Of a stretch of DNA of 33,685 nt, positions 18,790 to 28,645 are shown piece after piece; positions within the stretch are counted from its first letter, which is position 1; each line of letters opens with the position of its first letter. The translations under genes and the position numbers were made by a program. Below the pieces are notes generated by a model. That model did no database searches. It was not told the DNA's origin and saw only the letters and a program-made list of their open reading frames with translations. Origin of the DNA: Akkermansia muciniphila (GTDB lineage: Bacteria > Verrucomicrobiota > Verrucomicrobiia > Limisphaerales > SXQI01); NCBI GenBank assembly GCA_945867235.1, contig CAMBHS010000011.1, forward strand, positions 1-33,685. Direction: 5' to 3'.

Positions 18790-20340
18790 ATGAAAAAAAA
18801 TCGTATCATGATTTTCGACACGACGCTTCGTGATGGGGAGCAATGCCCGGGTGCGTCGATGAATCTCCGCGAAAAACTTGAGATCGCACGCCAGTTGGCA
18901 CGGCTTAAGGTGGATGTTATCGAAGCGGGTTTTCCCGTTATCAGCGCGGGCGATTTTGAGGCCGTTCAAACCATTGCAAGAGAGATCAAAGGTCCCATGA
19001 TCGCCGGATTGGCTCGTTGCGTCGCCAAGGATATTGAAGCGGCTGGAGAGGCTATCAAACCCGCTGGAAAACGTGGGCGTATCCATGTGTTCCTCGCCAC
19101 ATCCAAAATCCACCGAGAATTCAAGCTCGGAAAAGCTCAGAACGAAATCATTCGCCTTGCTGTGGATGGGGTGAAACATGCGAAATCCTACGTGGAAAGC
19201 GTTGAGTTTTCGCCCGAGGACGGGTCGCGTACTGAGCCCGAATTCCTAGTTGATGTTTGCCACGCGGTGATCGCTGCGGGTGCGACCGTTGTTAACGTCC
19301 CTGATACCGTGGGTTGGGCCGTTCCCGAAGAGTATGGGGCATTGATCAAGCATCTTCACGACTCCGTCGAGGCGTTTCGCAATGGCAAAGCGATCATCAG
19401 CGTGCACTGCCACAACGATCTTGGATTTGCGGTAGCCAACTCACTAGCAGCCGTGCGAGCCGGGGCTCGGCAGGTCGAATGCACTATCAACGGCATTGGT
19501 GAACGCGCGGGCAACGCGGCATTGGAGGAGATCGTCATGGCTCTCAAAACTCGTGCAGATTATTACGGTGACATCGATTGCAACGTCGTGACAAAGGAGA
19601 TTCTCAAATCCTCACGCCTTGTCTCCCGCATGAGTGGACTATTGGTTCAACGCAGTAAGGCCATTGTCGGCGAGAATGCGTTTGCTCATTCCAGTGGAAT
19701 TCACCAAGACGGCATCCTCAAGAAACGCGAAACTTACGAGATTATGAACCCTCAGGACGTGGGTTGGGGGGGGACGGAATTGCCACTGACCAAACATAGC
19801 GGACGTGCTGCTGTTGCTTCGCGATTAAAGCATCTCGGTTTCAAAATGACCGATGCTGAAGTGCAATCGATTTTTGCACGATTTAAAGAAATTGGTGATA
19901 AAAAGAAATTTGTTTATGACGATGACTTGACCGCTTTAGTCGAGGGGCACATCACCACAGTTTCCGAGGTGTGGTCGTTGGAATATTTGAACGTCACCTG
20001 CGGCAATTTAACGGTTCCAACCGCGACGGTGCGCTTGCGTAAAAATGGCGCAAAAGAAGGAGCCTGTCAGGATGCGAGCATTGGCGATGGACCCGTGGAC
20101 GCGGCATTGAAGGCCATCGATCGATTGACAAAAATTCAAGGAATCTTGCGTGATTACGCATTGCGTTCCGTTTCTGAAGGGCAGGACGCCATGGGCGAAG
20201 TTACCGTAAAAGTTGACTTTGGTAACAACGAAACGGTGACGGGCAAGGGTGCTGGAACCGATATTGTTGAAGCGAGTGCCCGAGCCTATTTAAATGCGGT
20301 CAATCGTCACCTGAGCAATCCTGCGCCTCGGTCTAAATAA
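18790..20340 (+). CDS. leuA: 2-isopropylmalate synthase (start revised to ATG 18790; ORF open from 18718)
   Basis: [98 protein letters not shown]-terminal LeuA regulatory domain present. Confidence 0.96.
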   Translation: MKKNRIMIFDTTLRDGEQCPGASMNLREKLEIARQLARLKVDVIEAGFPVISAGDFEAVQTIAREIKGPMIAGLARCVAKDIEAAGEAIKPAGKRGRIHVFLATSKIHREFKLGKAQNEIIRLAVDGVKHAKSYVESVEFSPEDGSRTEPEFLVDVCHAVIAAGATVVNVPDTVGWAVPEEYGALIKHLHDSVEAFRNGKAIISVHCHNDLGFAVANSLAAVRAGARQVECTINGIGERAGNAALEEIVMALKTRADYYGDIDCNVVTKEILKSSRLVSRMSGLLVQRSKAIVGENAFAHSSGIHQDGILKKRETYEIMNPQDVGWGGTELPLTKHSGRAAVASRLKHLGFKMTDAEVQSIFARFKEIGDKKKFVYDDDLTALVEGHITTVSEVWSLEYLNVTCGNLTVPTATVRLRKNGAKEGACQDASIGDGPVDAALKAIDRLTKIQGILRDYALRSVSEGQDAMGEVTVKVDFGNNETVTGKGAGTDIVEASARAYLNAVNRHLSNPAPRSK

Positions 20341-20391
20341 CCTAGGGTTTTATTGGACCCGCTCCCAACCTGTTGCCAGTTCGGGATGGTT

Positions 20392-21789
20392 TTATAGTTT
20401 GATTTGTTCGGCCAATTCTTCGGCTGGGTAGGTCCAGATTTCAGCTAAGGTCGGATGGTAGTGCGGCACAGCGGCCAGTTCGTGGACGGTCATTCGCTTC
20501 GACATGGCGACGATTATTTCGTGGATCAGTTCACCTCCGACGGGTCCGGCACAAGTTGCTCCGATGATTTCTCCTGTTAGCGAGTTCGCTATTATTTTCA
20601 CAAAACCATCCAGAGCTTCCATGATCATAGATTTGCCATGGTCGTTGAATGGGTATTGGGCTGCACGGTAAGGAATTCCTCGCTGTGTCGCCTCCTGTTC
20701 AGTGAGGCCGACCCGTGCCACTTGAGGATCTGTAAAGACAACGCTGCTCAGTAACCTATAATCCATCTGCTTCGGTGCGGTGGGATTCAGAATATTGTGG
20801 GCGGCAATCTCTCCCTGTTGGATGGCTATATGAACGATCTCATGCAATCCGGTGCAATCTCCTGCGGCAAAAATGTGCGGCACGGGGGTGCTCATCGTAG
20901 TGTCCACGGATAATCTGCCTTGATCGCATGTGAGGCCTGCTTGATCCAAGCCCAATCCACGCAAATTTGGAACACGACCCAAGGCGAAAAGAATTTCTTC
21001 CGCGACCACTTTTATTTCCTGACCTTGATGTTCAACGGTAATGACTTTCAAATCATTTTCTCGGTGTGCTCCGATTAATCGGGTGTTCGTCAGGACGTTC
21101 ATTCCTTCACGACGAAAAACTTTTTCTATAACCTCAGCGGCCTGCGGTTCTTCAGATTTCAAAAGCTGGGCACTTCTTTGGATCAAGGTGACATTGACAT
21201 CCAATCGTTGAAAAAATTGTGCTAATTCCACAGCCACGGCTCCACCTCCAAGAACGATCAATGAGGAAGGAAGTTTTTCGAGACTCAACGCGTCGTCACT
21301 GGTCCAGAAGCCCACCTCCTGAAGTTGGGGGAGGGGAGGGGGTGCCACGACGGATCCTGTGGCGATCACAAAATGACTTGCAGTTACGTGTCGTCCGCTC
21401 GTTAAAACCACGGTGTGAGGATCCACAAATCTCGCCATTTCCTGAATGAACTCAAATTTACCGCTCCCCAATTGCGTGGCACGGTAGTCGGCAAATTCCT
21501 TGATCAGTCGCTTCTTTCGCGCCATGACGGAAGAAAAATCGAAGTTGCCTAGCGATGATTGGATGCCGAAAGGGGAACTGTGGCGAACGATGTGACGAAC
21601 CTCGGCCGCGTAGAGCAAAGTTTTCGTCGGCATGCAACCGCGAAGAATGCATAATCCCCCCACCTCGGAACCTCCCTCGATCACGACTGTTTTGGCACCC
21701 CCAGCCGCCGCAGTGCGTGCAGCGGCATAGCCACCACTGCCGCCGCCGATCACAGCAAGATCAAAGTCATAGGAATCTCGTTTCATCAC
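20392..21789 (-). CDS. FAD-dependent pyridine nucleotide-disulfide oxidoreductase (dihydrolipoamide dehydrogenase / mercuric reductase-like)
   Basis: DLAVIGGGSGGYAAARTAAAGGAKTVVIEG, redox CX4C in GGLCILRGCMPTKTLLYAAE, second GGGAVAVELAQFFQRL, dimerisation domain VVFTDPQVARVGLTEQEA...HYHPTLAEIW. Confidence 0.93.
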   Translation of the reverse strand: MMKRDSYDFDLAVIGGGSGGYAAARTAAAGGAKTVVIEGGSEVGGLCILRGCMPTKTLLYAAEVRHIVRHSSPFGIQSSLGNFDFSSVMARKKRLIKEFADYRATQLGSGKFEFIQEMARFVDPHTVVLTSGRHVTASHFVIATGSVVAPPPLPQLQEVGFWTSDDALSLEKLPSSLIVLGGGAVAVELAQFFQRLDVNVTLIQRSAQLLKSEEPQAAEVIEKVFRREGMNVLTNTRLIGAHRENDLKVITVEHQGQEIKVVAEEILFALGRVPNLRGLGLDQAGLTCDQGRLSVDTTMSTPVPHIFAAGDCTGLHEIVHIAIQQGEIAAHNILNPTAPKQMDYRLLSSVVFTDPQVARVGLTEQEATQRGIPYRAAQYPFNDHGKSMIMEALDGFVKIIANSLTGEIIGATCAGPVGGELIHEIIVAMSKRMTVHELAAVPHYHPTLAEIWTYPAEELAEQIKL

Positions 21790-21869
21790 GGATTCTTATC
21801 CTAAATCATCCCGAGTTTCGTGCAATGTTGCGGTCTCTCAAATCTCAAATTTAATCCTTTGTGAAAGGC

Positions 21870-21899
21870 TTGACAGCGCAGTGCATCCAGAAGTATGCA
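21870..21899 (+). promoter_or_regulatory. Candidate sigma70-type promoter for the MFS transporter gene
   Basis: TTGACA (21870-21875), 18-nt spacer, TATGCA (21894-21899); about 50 nt before ATG 21952. Confidence 0.35.
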
Positions 21900-21951
21900 G
21901 TGGCAACCCTAATGCCTGTGCATCACCTTGCAGGCTCACGCCACAGTATCT

Positions 21952-23193
21952 ATGCAAAATTTGCTCAAGCTCAAATTGTCTGCCTTCATGTTCCTCCAAT
22001 ATTTTATCTGGGGATCATGGTATGTGAGCATGGGCACTTACATGTCCACTACCTTAAAATTTGGGGGTCAAGAAATTGGAGCCGCCTATGGAGCATTCGC
22101 CATTGGGGCGATGATTGCCCCGTTTTTTGTCGGACTCATCGCGGATCGCTATTTCGCCTCTGAAAAATTATTGGCATTCTTGGGTCTTTTAGGCGGAGCG
22201 ATAATGTTCATTATCCCTTCGTTGACAACTTTCGGGACGTTTTATCCCATGCTCATCGTTTATTGTGCCACATTCGTTCCGACGCTGGCGTTGGGCAACT
22301 CTCTTTCTCTGCATCATTTAACCGAACCCAAAAAAGATTTTCCATTAATCAAGACACTGTCAGCAGTGGGTTGGATTGCGGGTGGTGTAACGTTGAGTTT
22401 GGTGCTGAAGGGCGAAAAATCGTCGGTCCAGTTCTACCTAGCCGGCGTGGCTTCTATCATCCTAGGTCTTTTTTCACTCACTTTACCCCATACACCGCCC
22501 AAGAAAACAGGATCGGATGTTAAGCTCGGAGAGATTTTAGGTTTGGACGCGCTCTCACTATTAAAAAAGCGTTCCTTCGCGATTTTTATCGGTTGCATGT
22601 TCCTGATCTGTATCCCGCTTTATTTTTATTTCGTGAACATGAACCTGTATGTCACTGAATTAGGATGGGAATACACAGCCGCGAAAATGTCCCTCGCTCA
22701 GGTCTCCGATGTTATCTTTCTCGTGTTGCTTCCAGTGATGCTTCGTTACTTGGGTTACAAGAAAACCATCTGCATCGGAATTTTGGCATGGGTGGCGCGC
22801 TATTTCCTGCTAGCTGCCAGTGCGAACTCAATCGGATGGAGCACAGGCATGGTCCTGACGGCTATTTTGCTCCATGGAGTGTGCTATGATTTTCTGTTTA
22901 TCGCGGGGCAGCTTTATGTAGATGATGAATCGAACGATCGCAACCGCGGTGCGGCTCAAGGGTTTATTGCTTTCATTCTGTGGGGTGTGGGCAATTTTGT
23001 TGGGAGCACTTTGGCTGGTCATTCCCAATCATTATTCACATTAAGTAAACCCTTAGGCACCGTGGCCCACGATTGGCACGGGATATGGATTTATCCCGCG
23101 TGGGGAGCGGTTGGAGTGTTGTTGGTGTTCCTTATTTTTTTCCGCGACCCAAAGAAAAAATCGACCAGTATTTTCAAAAACCGCCATCGTTAG
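21952..23193 (+). CDS. MFS transporter, nucleoside:H+ symporter-like family
   Basis: FLQYFIWGSWYVSMGTYMSTTLKFGGQEIGAAYGAFAIGAMIAPFFVGLIADRYFASEKLLAFLGLLGGA and 12-TM character. ORF track starts at TTG 21928; ATG 21952 preferred. Confidence 0.85.
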   Translation: MQNLLKLKLSAFMFLQYFIWGSWYVSMGTYMSTTLKFGGQEIGAAYGAFAIGAMIAPFFVGLIADRYFASEKLLAFLGLLGGAIMFIIPSLTTFGTFYPMLIVYCATFVPTLALGNSLSLHHLTEPKKDFPLIKTLSAVGWIAGGVTLSLVLKGEKSSVQFYLAGVASIILGLFSLTLPHTPPKKTGSDVKLGEILGLDALSLLKKRSFAIFIGCMFLICIPLYFYFVNMNLYVTELGWEYTAAKMSLAQVSDVIFLVLLPVMLRYLGYKKTICIGILAWVARYFLLAASANSIGWSTGMVLTAILLHGVCYDFLFIAGQLYVDDESNDRNRGAAQGFIAFILWGVGNFVGSTLAGHSQSLFTLSKPLGTVAHDWHGIWIYPAWGAVGVLLVFLIFFRDPKKKSTSIFKNRHR

Positions 23194-23226
23194 TCATCGG
23201 TGTGGCCTTGGATAGAGATCATCGCG

Positions 23227-24102
23227 TTAGAGTATCACGCTAGTGATCCAGGCGAATTCCCCGAACTTAGTTTTGAATGCTGACTCTACGTGAGGCAACC
23301 GCGAAGCCTCTTCAAAAATGGCGAAGGTCGTGGAGCCGCTTCCCGACATCATCGTGACACTGGCTTCGTGGCTTCGCAGGAACTCCTGAAATAGAACTAA
23401 GAGTGGGTATTTGGATAGGACGGGAGCTTCGAGGGAATTATAAAAGCAATGTGCCGCTTCGGAAAGTGTTCCCGAACGCAACGCATCAATCATCGCGGTG
23501 GCTCGTCCTTTTTGCCCATTCAAAGCGTCGGGAAACCGGCTGAGATCTTGGTATGCCCAAGCGGTCGATATTCCAAAGCCGGGATGGATCAGGAAAAGCC
23601 CTCTTCCTTTGAGGCATGCGAAGGGCTCCAGCGGGGTAATACGTTCCCCTCGGTGGGTGCCGAGTGCGGGTTTATTTTGGAGGAAAAATGGAACGTCGGA
23701 CCCTAAGGATGCCGCGAGTTGTCCCAATTCAATAGGTGGGATCGGCAGTCCAAAGATTTCATTCAAAGTCAGCAAGGTTATGGCCGCATTACTGCTCCCA
23801 CCACCTAAACCGGCACCTAATGGGACGCGTTTTTCTAGGTGGATATCTACTCCTGAAAGGATTCCGGAAGCGGCGAAAAAAAGTGATGCCGCCCGGTAAA
23901 CCAAGTTTCCAGAGTCAACGGGCAAACGAGAATCGTTGCACGTAAGGCGAACGCCTTGCAATGGGGACTCCTCAAAACTCAGCAGATCCGCGAATGGCAG
24001 GGGGTGAAGGATAGTTTCCAATTCATGAAATCCATCAGAGCGCTTCCCTAAAATATTCAACAATAGGTTGATTTTGCAATGGGAGGAACGTCTGAATTTC
24101 AT
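23227..24102 (-). CDS. ispE: 4-diphosphocytidyl-2-C-methyl-D-erythritol kinase (start revised to ATG 24102)
   Basis: HCKINLLLNILGKRSDGFHELETILHPL, VPLGAGLGGGSSNAAITLLTLN, LGSDVPFFL, VTMMSGSGSTTFAIF. ORF-track GTG at 24123 falls inside a terminator hairpin. Confidence 0.95.
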   Translation of the reverse strand: MKFRRSSHCKINLLLNILGKRSDGFHELETILHPLPFADLLSFEESPLQGVRLTCNDSRLPVDSGNLVYRAASLFFAASGILSGVDIHLEKRVPLGAGLGGGSSNAAITLLTLNEIFGLPIPPIELGQLAASLGSDVPFFLQNKPALGTHRGERITPLEPFACLKGRGLFLIHPGFGISTAWAYQDLSRFPDALNGQKGRATAMIDALRSGTLSEAAHCFYNSLEAPVLSKYPLLVLFQEFLRSHEASVTMMSGSGSTTFAIFEEASRLPHVESAFKTKFGEFAWITSVIL

Positions 24103-24104
24103 AC

Positions 24105-24139
24105 AAAAAAAACGCGCCAACACTCGAGATGTTGGCGCG
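24105..24139 (-). terminator. Strong intrinsic terminator after the TIGR04073-type gene
   Basis: Minus strand CGCGCCAACA-TCTCGAG-TGTTGGCGCG-TTTTTTTT: perfect 10-bp stem, 7-nt loop, 8 T (24112 down to 24105). Confidence 0.93.
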
Positions 24140-24156
24140 GCGTGGAATACTTAAAA

Positions 24157-24615
24157 TTAATAATCAAACACCCGGAATCTGCTCCCGGGGAAGATGGGTG
24201 CGATATCGCCACCGCTGAAACCGAGTGCAGCATCAGGGCTGAAAATAGGATCGCTCAGCAGGAGTGGCTTATAGCTATCGGGATAAACCGGATCTTCTGG
24301 ATTAGAATTGATCGCCCTGTATTCAGGTTTGAAAACCGGTTTGTAGCTCGGAAATGGAAAGGTGGCGATTTCATAAAGTCCGGCACCGGTTCGCGCCAAA
24401 CTTCGTCCCAAACCGTGAACGATTCCTTTACCATAAGTGGAATCCGTGGTTTCCCAGATGGCGGTTTGTTCCATCGAGCGGGTGAGTTCACCCAATCTAA
24501 TAATTTCCATCGTGTTATTCATACCACGACCCAATTTGCGTTCTGGACCCGCGCATCCGGTTAAGAGGACACCCGCCAATCCGACGCAAGCTAGCAATTG
24601 TTGTGAAATTCCCAT
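24157..24615 (-). CDS. Lipoprotein resembling the TIGR04073 exosortase-system-associated family
   Basis: Lipobox LLTGC; KLGRGMNNTMEIIRLGELTRSMEQT...GIVHGLGRSLARTGAGLYEIATFPFPSYKPVFKPEY matches my memory of TIGR04073. Confidence 0.75.
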   Translation of the reverse strand: MGISQQLLACVGLAGVLLTGCAGPERKLGRGMNNTMEIIRLGELTRSMEQTAIWETTDSTYGKGIVHGLGRSLARTGAGLYEIATFPFPSYKPVFKPEYRAINSNPEDPVYPDSYKPLLLSDPIFSPDAALGFSGGDIAPIFPGSRFRVFDY

Positions 24616-24815
24616 ACTTAATTATTTCTCCCACATTAACCCTCTCGAAAAACTTGTAAAGTCTGTTTTGTTCAATCGCGTGATCCCATTCCTTGCTGAA
24701 TCGTCCACGGTTCCGCTGATGGCGTGGCTGTGTGTTTTCCTGATGGGAAAATCGTTCTGTATCTCATACTTGCGTTGGTCATCTCTCTTGGGTGTGTGGC
24801 ATAATGGATTCAGTC

Positions 24816-27800
24816 ATGTTTGATTGGAATGACATTAAATATCCTGCGAGTTTGCCCATCTCGTCGCGTCGCGATGATATTATCGCTGCCATCCGGGATC
24901 ATCCGGTGGTGGTGATCGCCGGTGAAACGGGTTCCGGCAAAACAACACAAATCCCTAAAATGTGCCTTTCCGCAGGGTTGGGGAGGAAGGGAAAAATCGG
25001 TTGCACTCAACCGCGTCGGGTCGCGGCACTTTCTGTCTCTCGTCGAGTTGCTGAGGAATTAGGGGTGACATGGGGTAGGGAGGTTGGATGCAAAATTCGC
25101 TTTTCTGATCAAACCAGCCGAGATACCCACATAAAGTTCATGACCGACGGGATGCTGCTCGCCGAGGTTCAAGGCGATCCCGATCTGCGGGGCTACGAGG
25201 TGATCATCATCGACGAAGCTCACGAACGTTCATTGAACATCGATTTTTTGTTGGGGCATCTCAATCGACTTCTCGAACGCCGATCTGATCTCAAGGTCAT
25301 CATCACCAGCGCGACAATTGACACGAAAGCTTTTTCTGAGGCTTTCCAAAATGCACCGATTATCGAAGTTTCCGGTCGAGTGTTTCCCGTTGAAGTTCTC
25401 TACGCCCCCTTGGACGCTGGGCTCGTCGAGGAAGGGGAGGTTAGTTATGTGGATGCTGCGTTGCAGGCTGTTGAACTTGCGTGCGGTGATCCAATCGGAG
25501 GGGACATTCTGATATTCATGCCGAGCGAGCGCGATATTCGGGAAACCTGCGATTTGCTTGAGGGACGCTTCGGTTCGAATTGCGAAATTGTGCCACTTTT
25601 CGGGCGCCTTTCTTCTGCTGAGCAACAGCGTGTTTTCAATCCTTCCCATCTGCGCAAGATCGTTGTTGCCACCAATGTTGCGGAAACATCGCTCACAATT
25701 CCTGGCATTCGTTATGTGATCGATTCGGGTCTTGCAAGGATCGCTCGTTACAATTCTCGCACACGCACAAAACGGTTGCCTATTGAACCGATTTCGCAAA
25801 GCAGTGCGAACCAGCGAAAAGGTCGGAGTGGACGCGTCCAAAATGGTATATGCATCCGGCTTTATTCCGAAGCGGACTACAATGAACGCCCTCCGTTTAC
25901 CCAACCGGAAATCCAACGGGCCAACCTCGCTGAAGTCATTTTGCGGATGAAGGCGTTTCGCCTCGGAGAAATAGAAACCTTCCCGTTTATCAATCCACCC
26001 ACCCCGCACGCCATTCGTGGAGGTTACCAATTGTTGCAGGAATTAGGGGCTCTGGACGAGCAACGGAAGATCACGCCGATGGGGGAGGATCTTGGAAGGC
26101 TTCCGATCGATCCCACGATTGGCCGCATGATACTCCAAGCGCGGATGGAACACTCGTTGCCGGAAATAACGATCATTGCTGCTGGCCTGAGCATCCAAGA
26201 TCCACGGGAGCGACCCTTGGAATCCCAAGAGGCCGCCCAACAGTCTCATCACCAGTTTTTTGACGCAGAATCGGACTTCCTGACATTGCTGAATATCTGG
26301 GATAAATATCACGACCGCTGGGAATTACTTAAAACGCAAAACCAGATTCGAAAATTCTGTCGTCAGAATTTTCTATCCTACATACGGATGCGCGAGTGGA
26401 TCGATCTCCACGCCCAGATTAAGGAAACTATCAAGGACTTAGGTCTCGATCACCCCCCCCAATCTGCACAGGGACTACGGTTCAAACCTCCGAGCAATGC
26501 GAACCAACAATACGCGGCGATCCACCGTTCAATTCTGAGCGGATTACTCGGGCAGGTGGCCTATCATGAGGAGAAAAATTTTTACCGTGGTAATGGGAAT
26601 CGGCAGGTCATGATTTTTCCAGGGAGCACCGTGTTTGAAAGGGCAGACTCCAAGAAAAAAATCACGAATCGCGATCCTTCCAATGAGGGTCAATCCAATC
26701 AGCCCGAAATAAAAACACACCAACCCAACTGGGTTGTAGCGGGAGAGGTTGTCGAAACAACCAGATTATTTCTGCGGACCGTGGCGGGTGTGGAACCAGA
26801 ATGGGTCGCCGAATTAGGTGCGCACCTCTGCAAATCCACCCATGTCGATCCGCATTGGAATGAAAAATCAGGCAGGGTTTTGATCCGCGAAAAAGTCTTT
26901 CTTTTCGGCATGGAATTGCTGGCTCGATGGATTGGATTTGGAACGGTGAATCCCACAGCCGCAACGGAAATTTTTATTCGCGAAGCACTTGTCGAAGACA
27001 CCCTTCAATCTCGACTCCCATTTTTGGAACACAACAGAGCCTTGATCCAACGGCTCGAAAACTATCAGACCCGTTTACGACATTTCGATTTAGCCCATCT
27101 GGATCAACGCATTTACCACTTTTATGATACGCGGCTGCAGAATGTTTCTTCGGTGCACGATTTGAATCGAGTCGTTCGTGAAGGTTCCGTTAGCGACAAA
27201 CAGTTCCTCTTCATGCGCGAGTCCGATATTACCGGAGGCAAGGAACTTGGATTGAACCTGCAAGCCTTCCCAGATCAGGTCGATCTTTCTGGAATCAAAT
27301 TACCGGTGTCCTACGCCTATGCTCCCGGCGAGGATCACGACGGGGTAACCGTGCGCCTAACCATGCCCCTGCTGCATTCCTTGCCTCTAGGCGAGTTGGA
27401 ATGGTCAATTCCTGGACTGCGTGATGGGCAAATCGAGTCGTTGATGCGTGGACTCCCCAAGTCTCTCAGGGTGCAGTTACTTCCGATCGATCCCAAAGTG
27501 AAAACGATCTGTAACGAACTCAAGTTGGAAAAGGACGGATTGCCTGCCTCATTGAGCCGATTCATCAATCGATCTTATGGCGTTCTCATTCCGCCAGACG
27601 CATGGAATTGGCATAAACTGCCAGCACATTTACAACTGCGTGTCGAGGTCGTGGGCAAAACAGACAAACCTGTGGCGATCAGTCGCAATCTCGCTTCGTT
27701 GCGAAAACAACTGACGGATACTGTCACCCCGATCGAAGAATCAGCGTGGCGAAAGGTCGTTCGCGAATGGGAGAAATCGGGTCTAACCACTTGGAGCTTT

Positions 27801-28625
27801 GGGGATCTACCCCATCAGATCAAGTTGCCTTCAATCGGTGAAATACCCATCTTGGCCTACCCCGGTCTGGAGAGGGAGAAGGATCATGTAAACCTTCGCC
27901 TTTTTCGTACCCGAACGGAAGCCGAACGAGCGACTCCGAAGGGCGTGGAATTTCTTGCCGAACTTGTTCTGGGTAAAGAATTGGCATGGTTGCAAAAAGA
28001 CCTGCGTGCCCTCGATAAGATAAAGACATTGTATGTCACCATTGGACCCGGTGACGAACTGACTGAAACAGCCTATCAACACTTGCTGCACCACCTCCTG
28101 AATGGAGGGGTTTTGACAGCGATGCATTCCAATGACTTTCAGTCGATGGTGGATCACGCGCGTAAGGAAATCCCGACTCTGGTGAGGCGGTTTCTAGATA
28201 CCACCGGGACAATTCTCCGCCATCGTCAGGAGCTCTTGGTTCATCGCAAACCATACTCCGACCTGCTGAAAGACATTAATAATTTGTTGCCGAAAAAATT
28301 CCTGGAAACGATCCGTTATCCACAATTAGCCCAAGTTCCGCGTTATCTAAAAGCCATTCAAATTCGAGCCGAACGTGCTGCGTTGAACCCCGCGAAAGAT
28401 GCAGAAAGGTCTCGAATGGTTCAACCGTATCGAGACGCTTTCAATGCGTGGAGACAAGAGAAATACTTGACTCCCGAACAGGTCAACCTTTGCGATAGAT
28501 TCCGATGGCTCGTGGAAGAATTCCGAGTTTCAATTTTCGCTCAGGAGCTTGGCACGGTGCAACCCGTGTCAGCGAAACGCATGGATCAGTTTCTGGTTGA
28601 TTTCGGTCGCCCAAAAACCTCGTAA
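24816..28625 (+). CDS. hrpA: ATP-dependent RNA helicase HrpA (DEAH box); ORF open from 24792
   Basis: VIAGETGSGKTTQIPKMCL, TQPRRVAALSVSRRVAEE, FMTDGMLLAE, IIIDEAHERSLNIDFLLGHL, VIITSATID, VVATNVAETSLTIPGIRYVIDSG, QRKGRSGRVQNGICIRLYSEADY; long C-terminal extension typical of HrpA. Confidence 0.96.
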   Translation: MFDWNDIKYPASLPISSRRDDIIAAIRDHPVVVIAGETGSGKTTQIPKMCLSAGLGRKGKIGCTQPRRVAALSVSRRVAEELGVTWGREVGCKIRFSDQTSRDTHIKFMTDGMLLAEVQGDPDLRGYEVIIIDEAHERSLNIDFLLGHLNRLLERRSDLKVIITSATIDTKAFSEAFQNAPIIEVSGRVFPVEVLYAPLDAGLVEEGEVSYVDAALQAVELACGDPIGGDILIFMPSERDIRETCDLLEGRFGSNCEIVPLFGRLSSAEQQRVFNPSHLRKIVVATNVAETSLTIPGIRYVIDSGLARIARYNSRTRTKRLPIEPISQSSANQRKGRSGRVQNGICIRLYSEADYNERPPFTQPEIQRANLAEVILRMKAFRLGEIETFPFINPPTPHAIRGGYQLLQELGALDEQRKITPMGEDLGRLPIDPTIGRMILQARMEHSLPEITIIAAGLSIQDPRERPLESQEAAQQSHHQFFDAESDFLTLLNIWDKYHDRWELLKTQNQIRKFCRQNFLSYIRMREWIDLHAQIKETIKDLGLDHPPQSAQGLRFKPPSNANQQYAAIHRSILSGLLGQVAYHEEKNFYRGNGNRQVMIFPGSTVFERADSKKKITNRDPSNEGQSNQPEIKTHQPNWVVAGEVVETTRLFLRTVAGVEPEWVAELGAHLCKSTHVDPHWNEKSGRVLIREKVFLFGMELLARWIGFGTVNPTAATEIFIREALVEDTLQSRLPFLEHNRALIQRLENYQTRLRHFDLAHLDQRIYHFYDTRLQNVSSVHDLNRVVREGSVSDKQFLFMRESDITGGKELGLNLQAFPDQVDLSGIKLPVSYAYAPGEDHDGVTVRLTMPLLHSLPLGELEWSIPGLRDGQIESLMRGLPKSLRVQLLPIDPKVKTICNELKLEKDGLPASLSRFINRSYGVLIPPDAWNWHKLPAHLQLRVEVVGKTDKPVAISRNLASLRKQLTDTVTPIEESAWRKVVREWEKSGLTTWSFGDLPHQIKLPSIGEIPILAYPGLEREKDHVNLRLFRTRTEAERATPKGVEFLAELVLGKELAWLQKDLRALDKIKTLYVTIGPGDELTETAYQHLLHHLLNGGVLTAMHSNDFQSMVDHARKEIPTLVRRFLDTTGTILRHRQELLVHRKPYSDLLKDINNLLPKKFLETIRYPQLAQVPRYLKAIQIRAERAALNPAKDAERSRMVQPYRDAFNAWRQEKYLTPEQVNLCDRFRWLVEEFRVSIFAQELGTVQPVSAKRMDQFLVDFGRPKTS

Positions 28626-28645
28626 TCCGTTCGTAAAAATTGGGA

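Noticed and set aside
18527-19179. Minus-strand ORFs over the leuA leader and leuA 5' end
   Set aside because: Opposite strand of the attenuator and leuA; no start context or domain; explained as shadow ORFs.
20341-20391. Possible terminator between convergent leuA and the flavoprotein gene
   Set aside because: Only a weak 4-bp GGGT/ACCC pairing with no T-tract; not convincing.
24079-24564. 161-aa plus-strand ORF opposite the TIGR04073-like gene
   Set aside because: Antisense to a recognisable lipoprotein gene and runs through the terminator hairpin; no domain.
25230-26030. 266-aa minus-strand ORF antisense to hrpA
   Set aside because: Lies wholly within the strongly supported hrpA frame; composition looks like antisense translation of a GC-rich gene; no recognisable domain.
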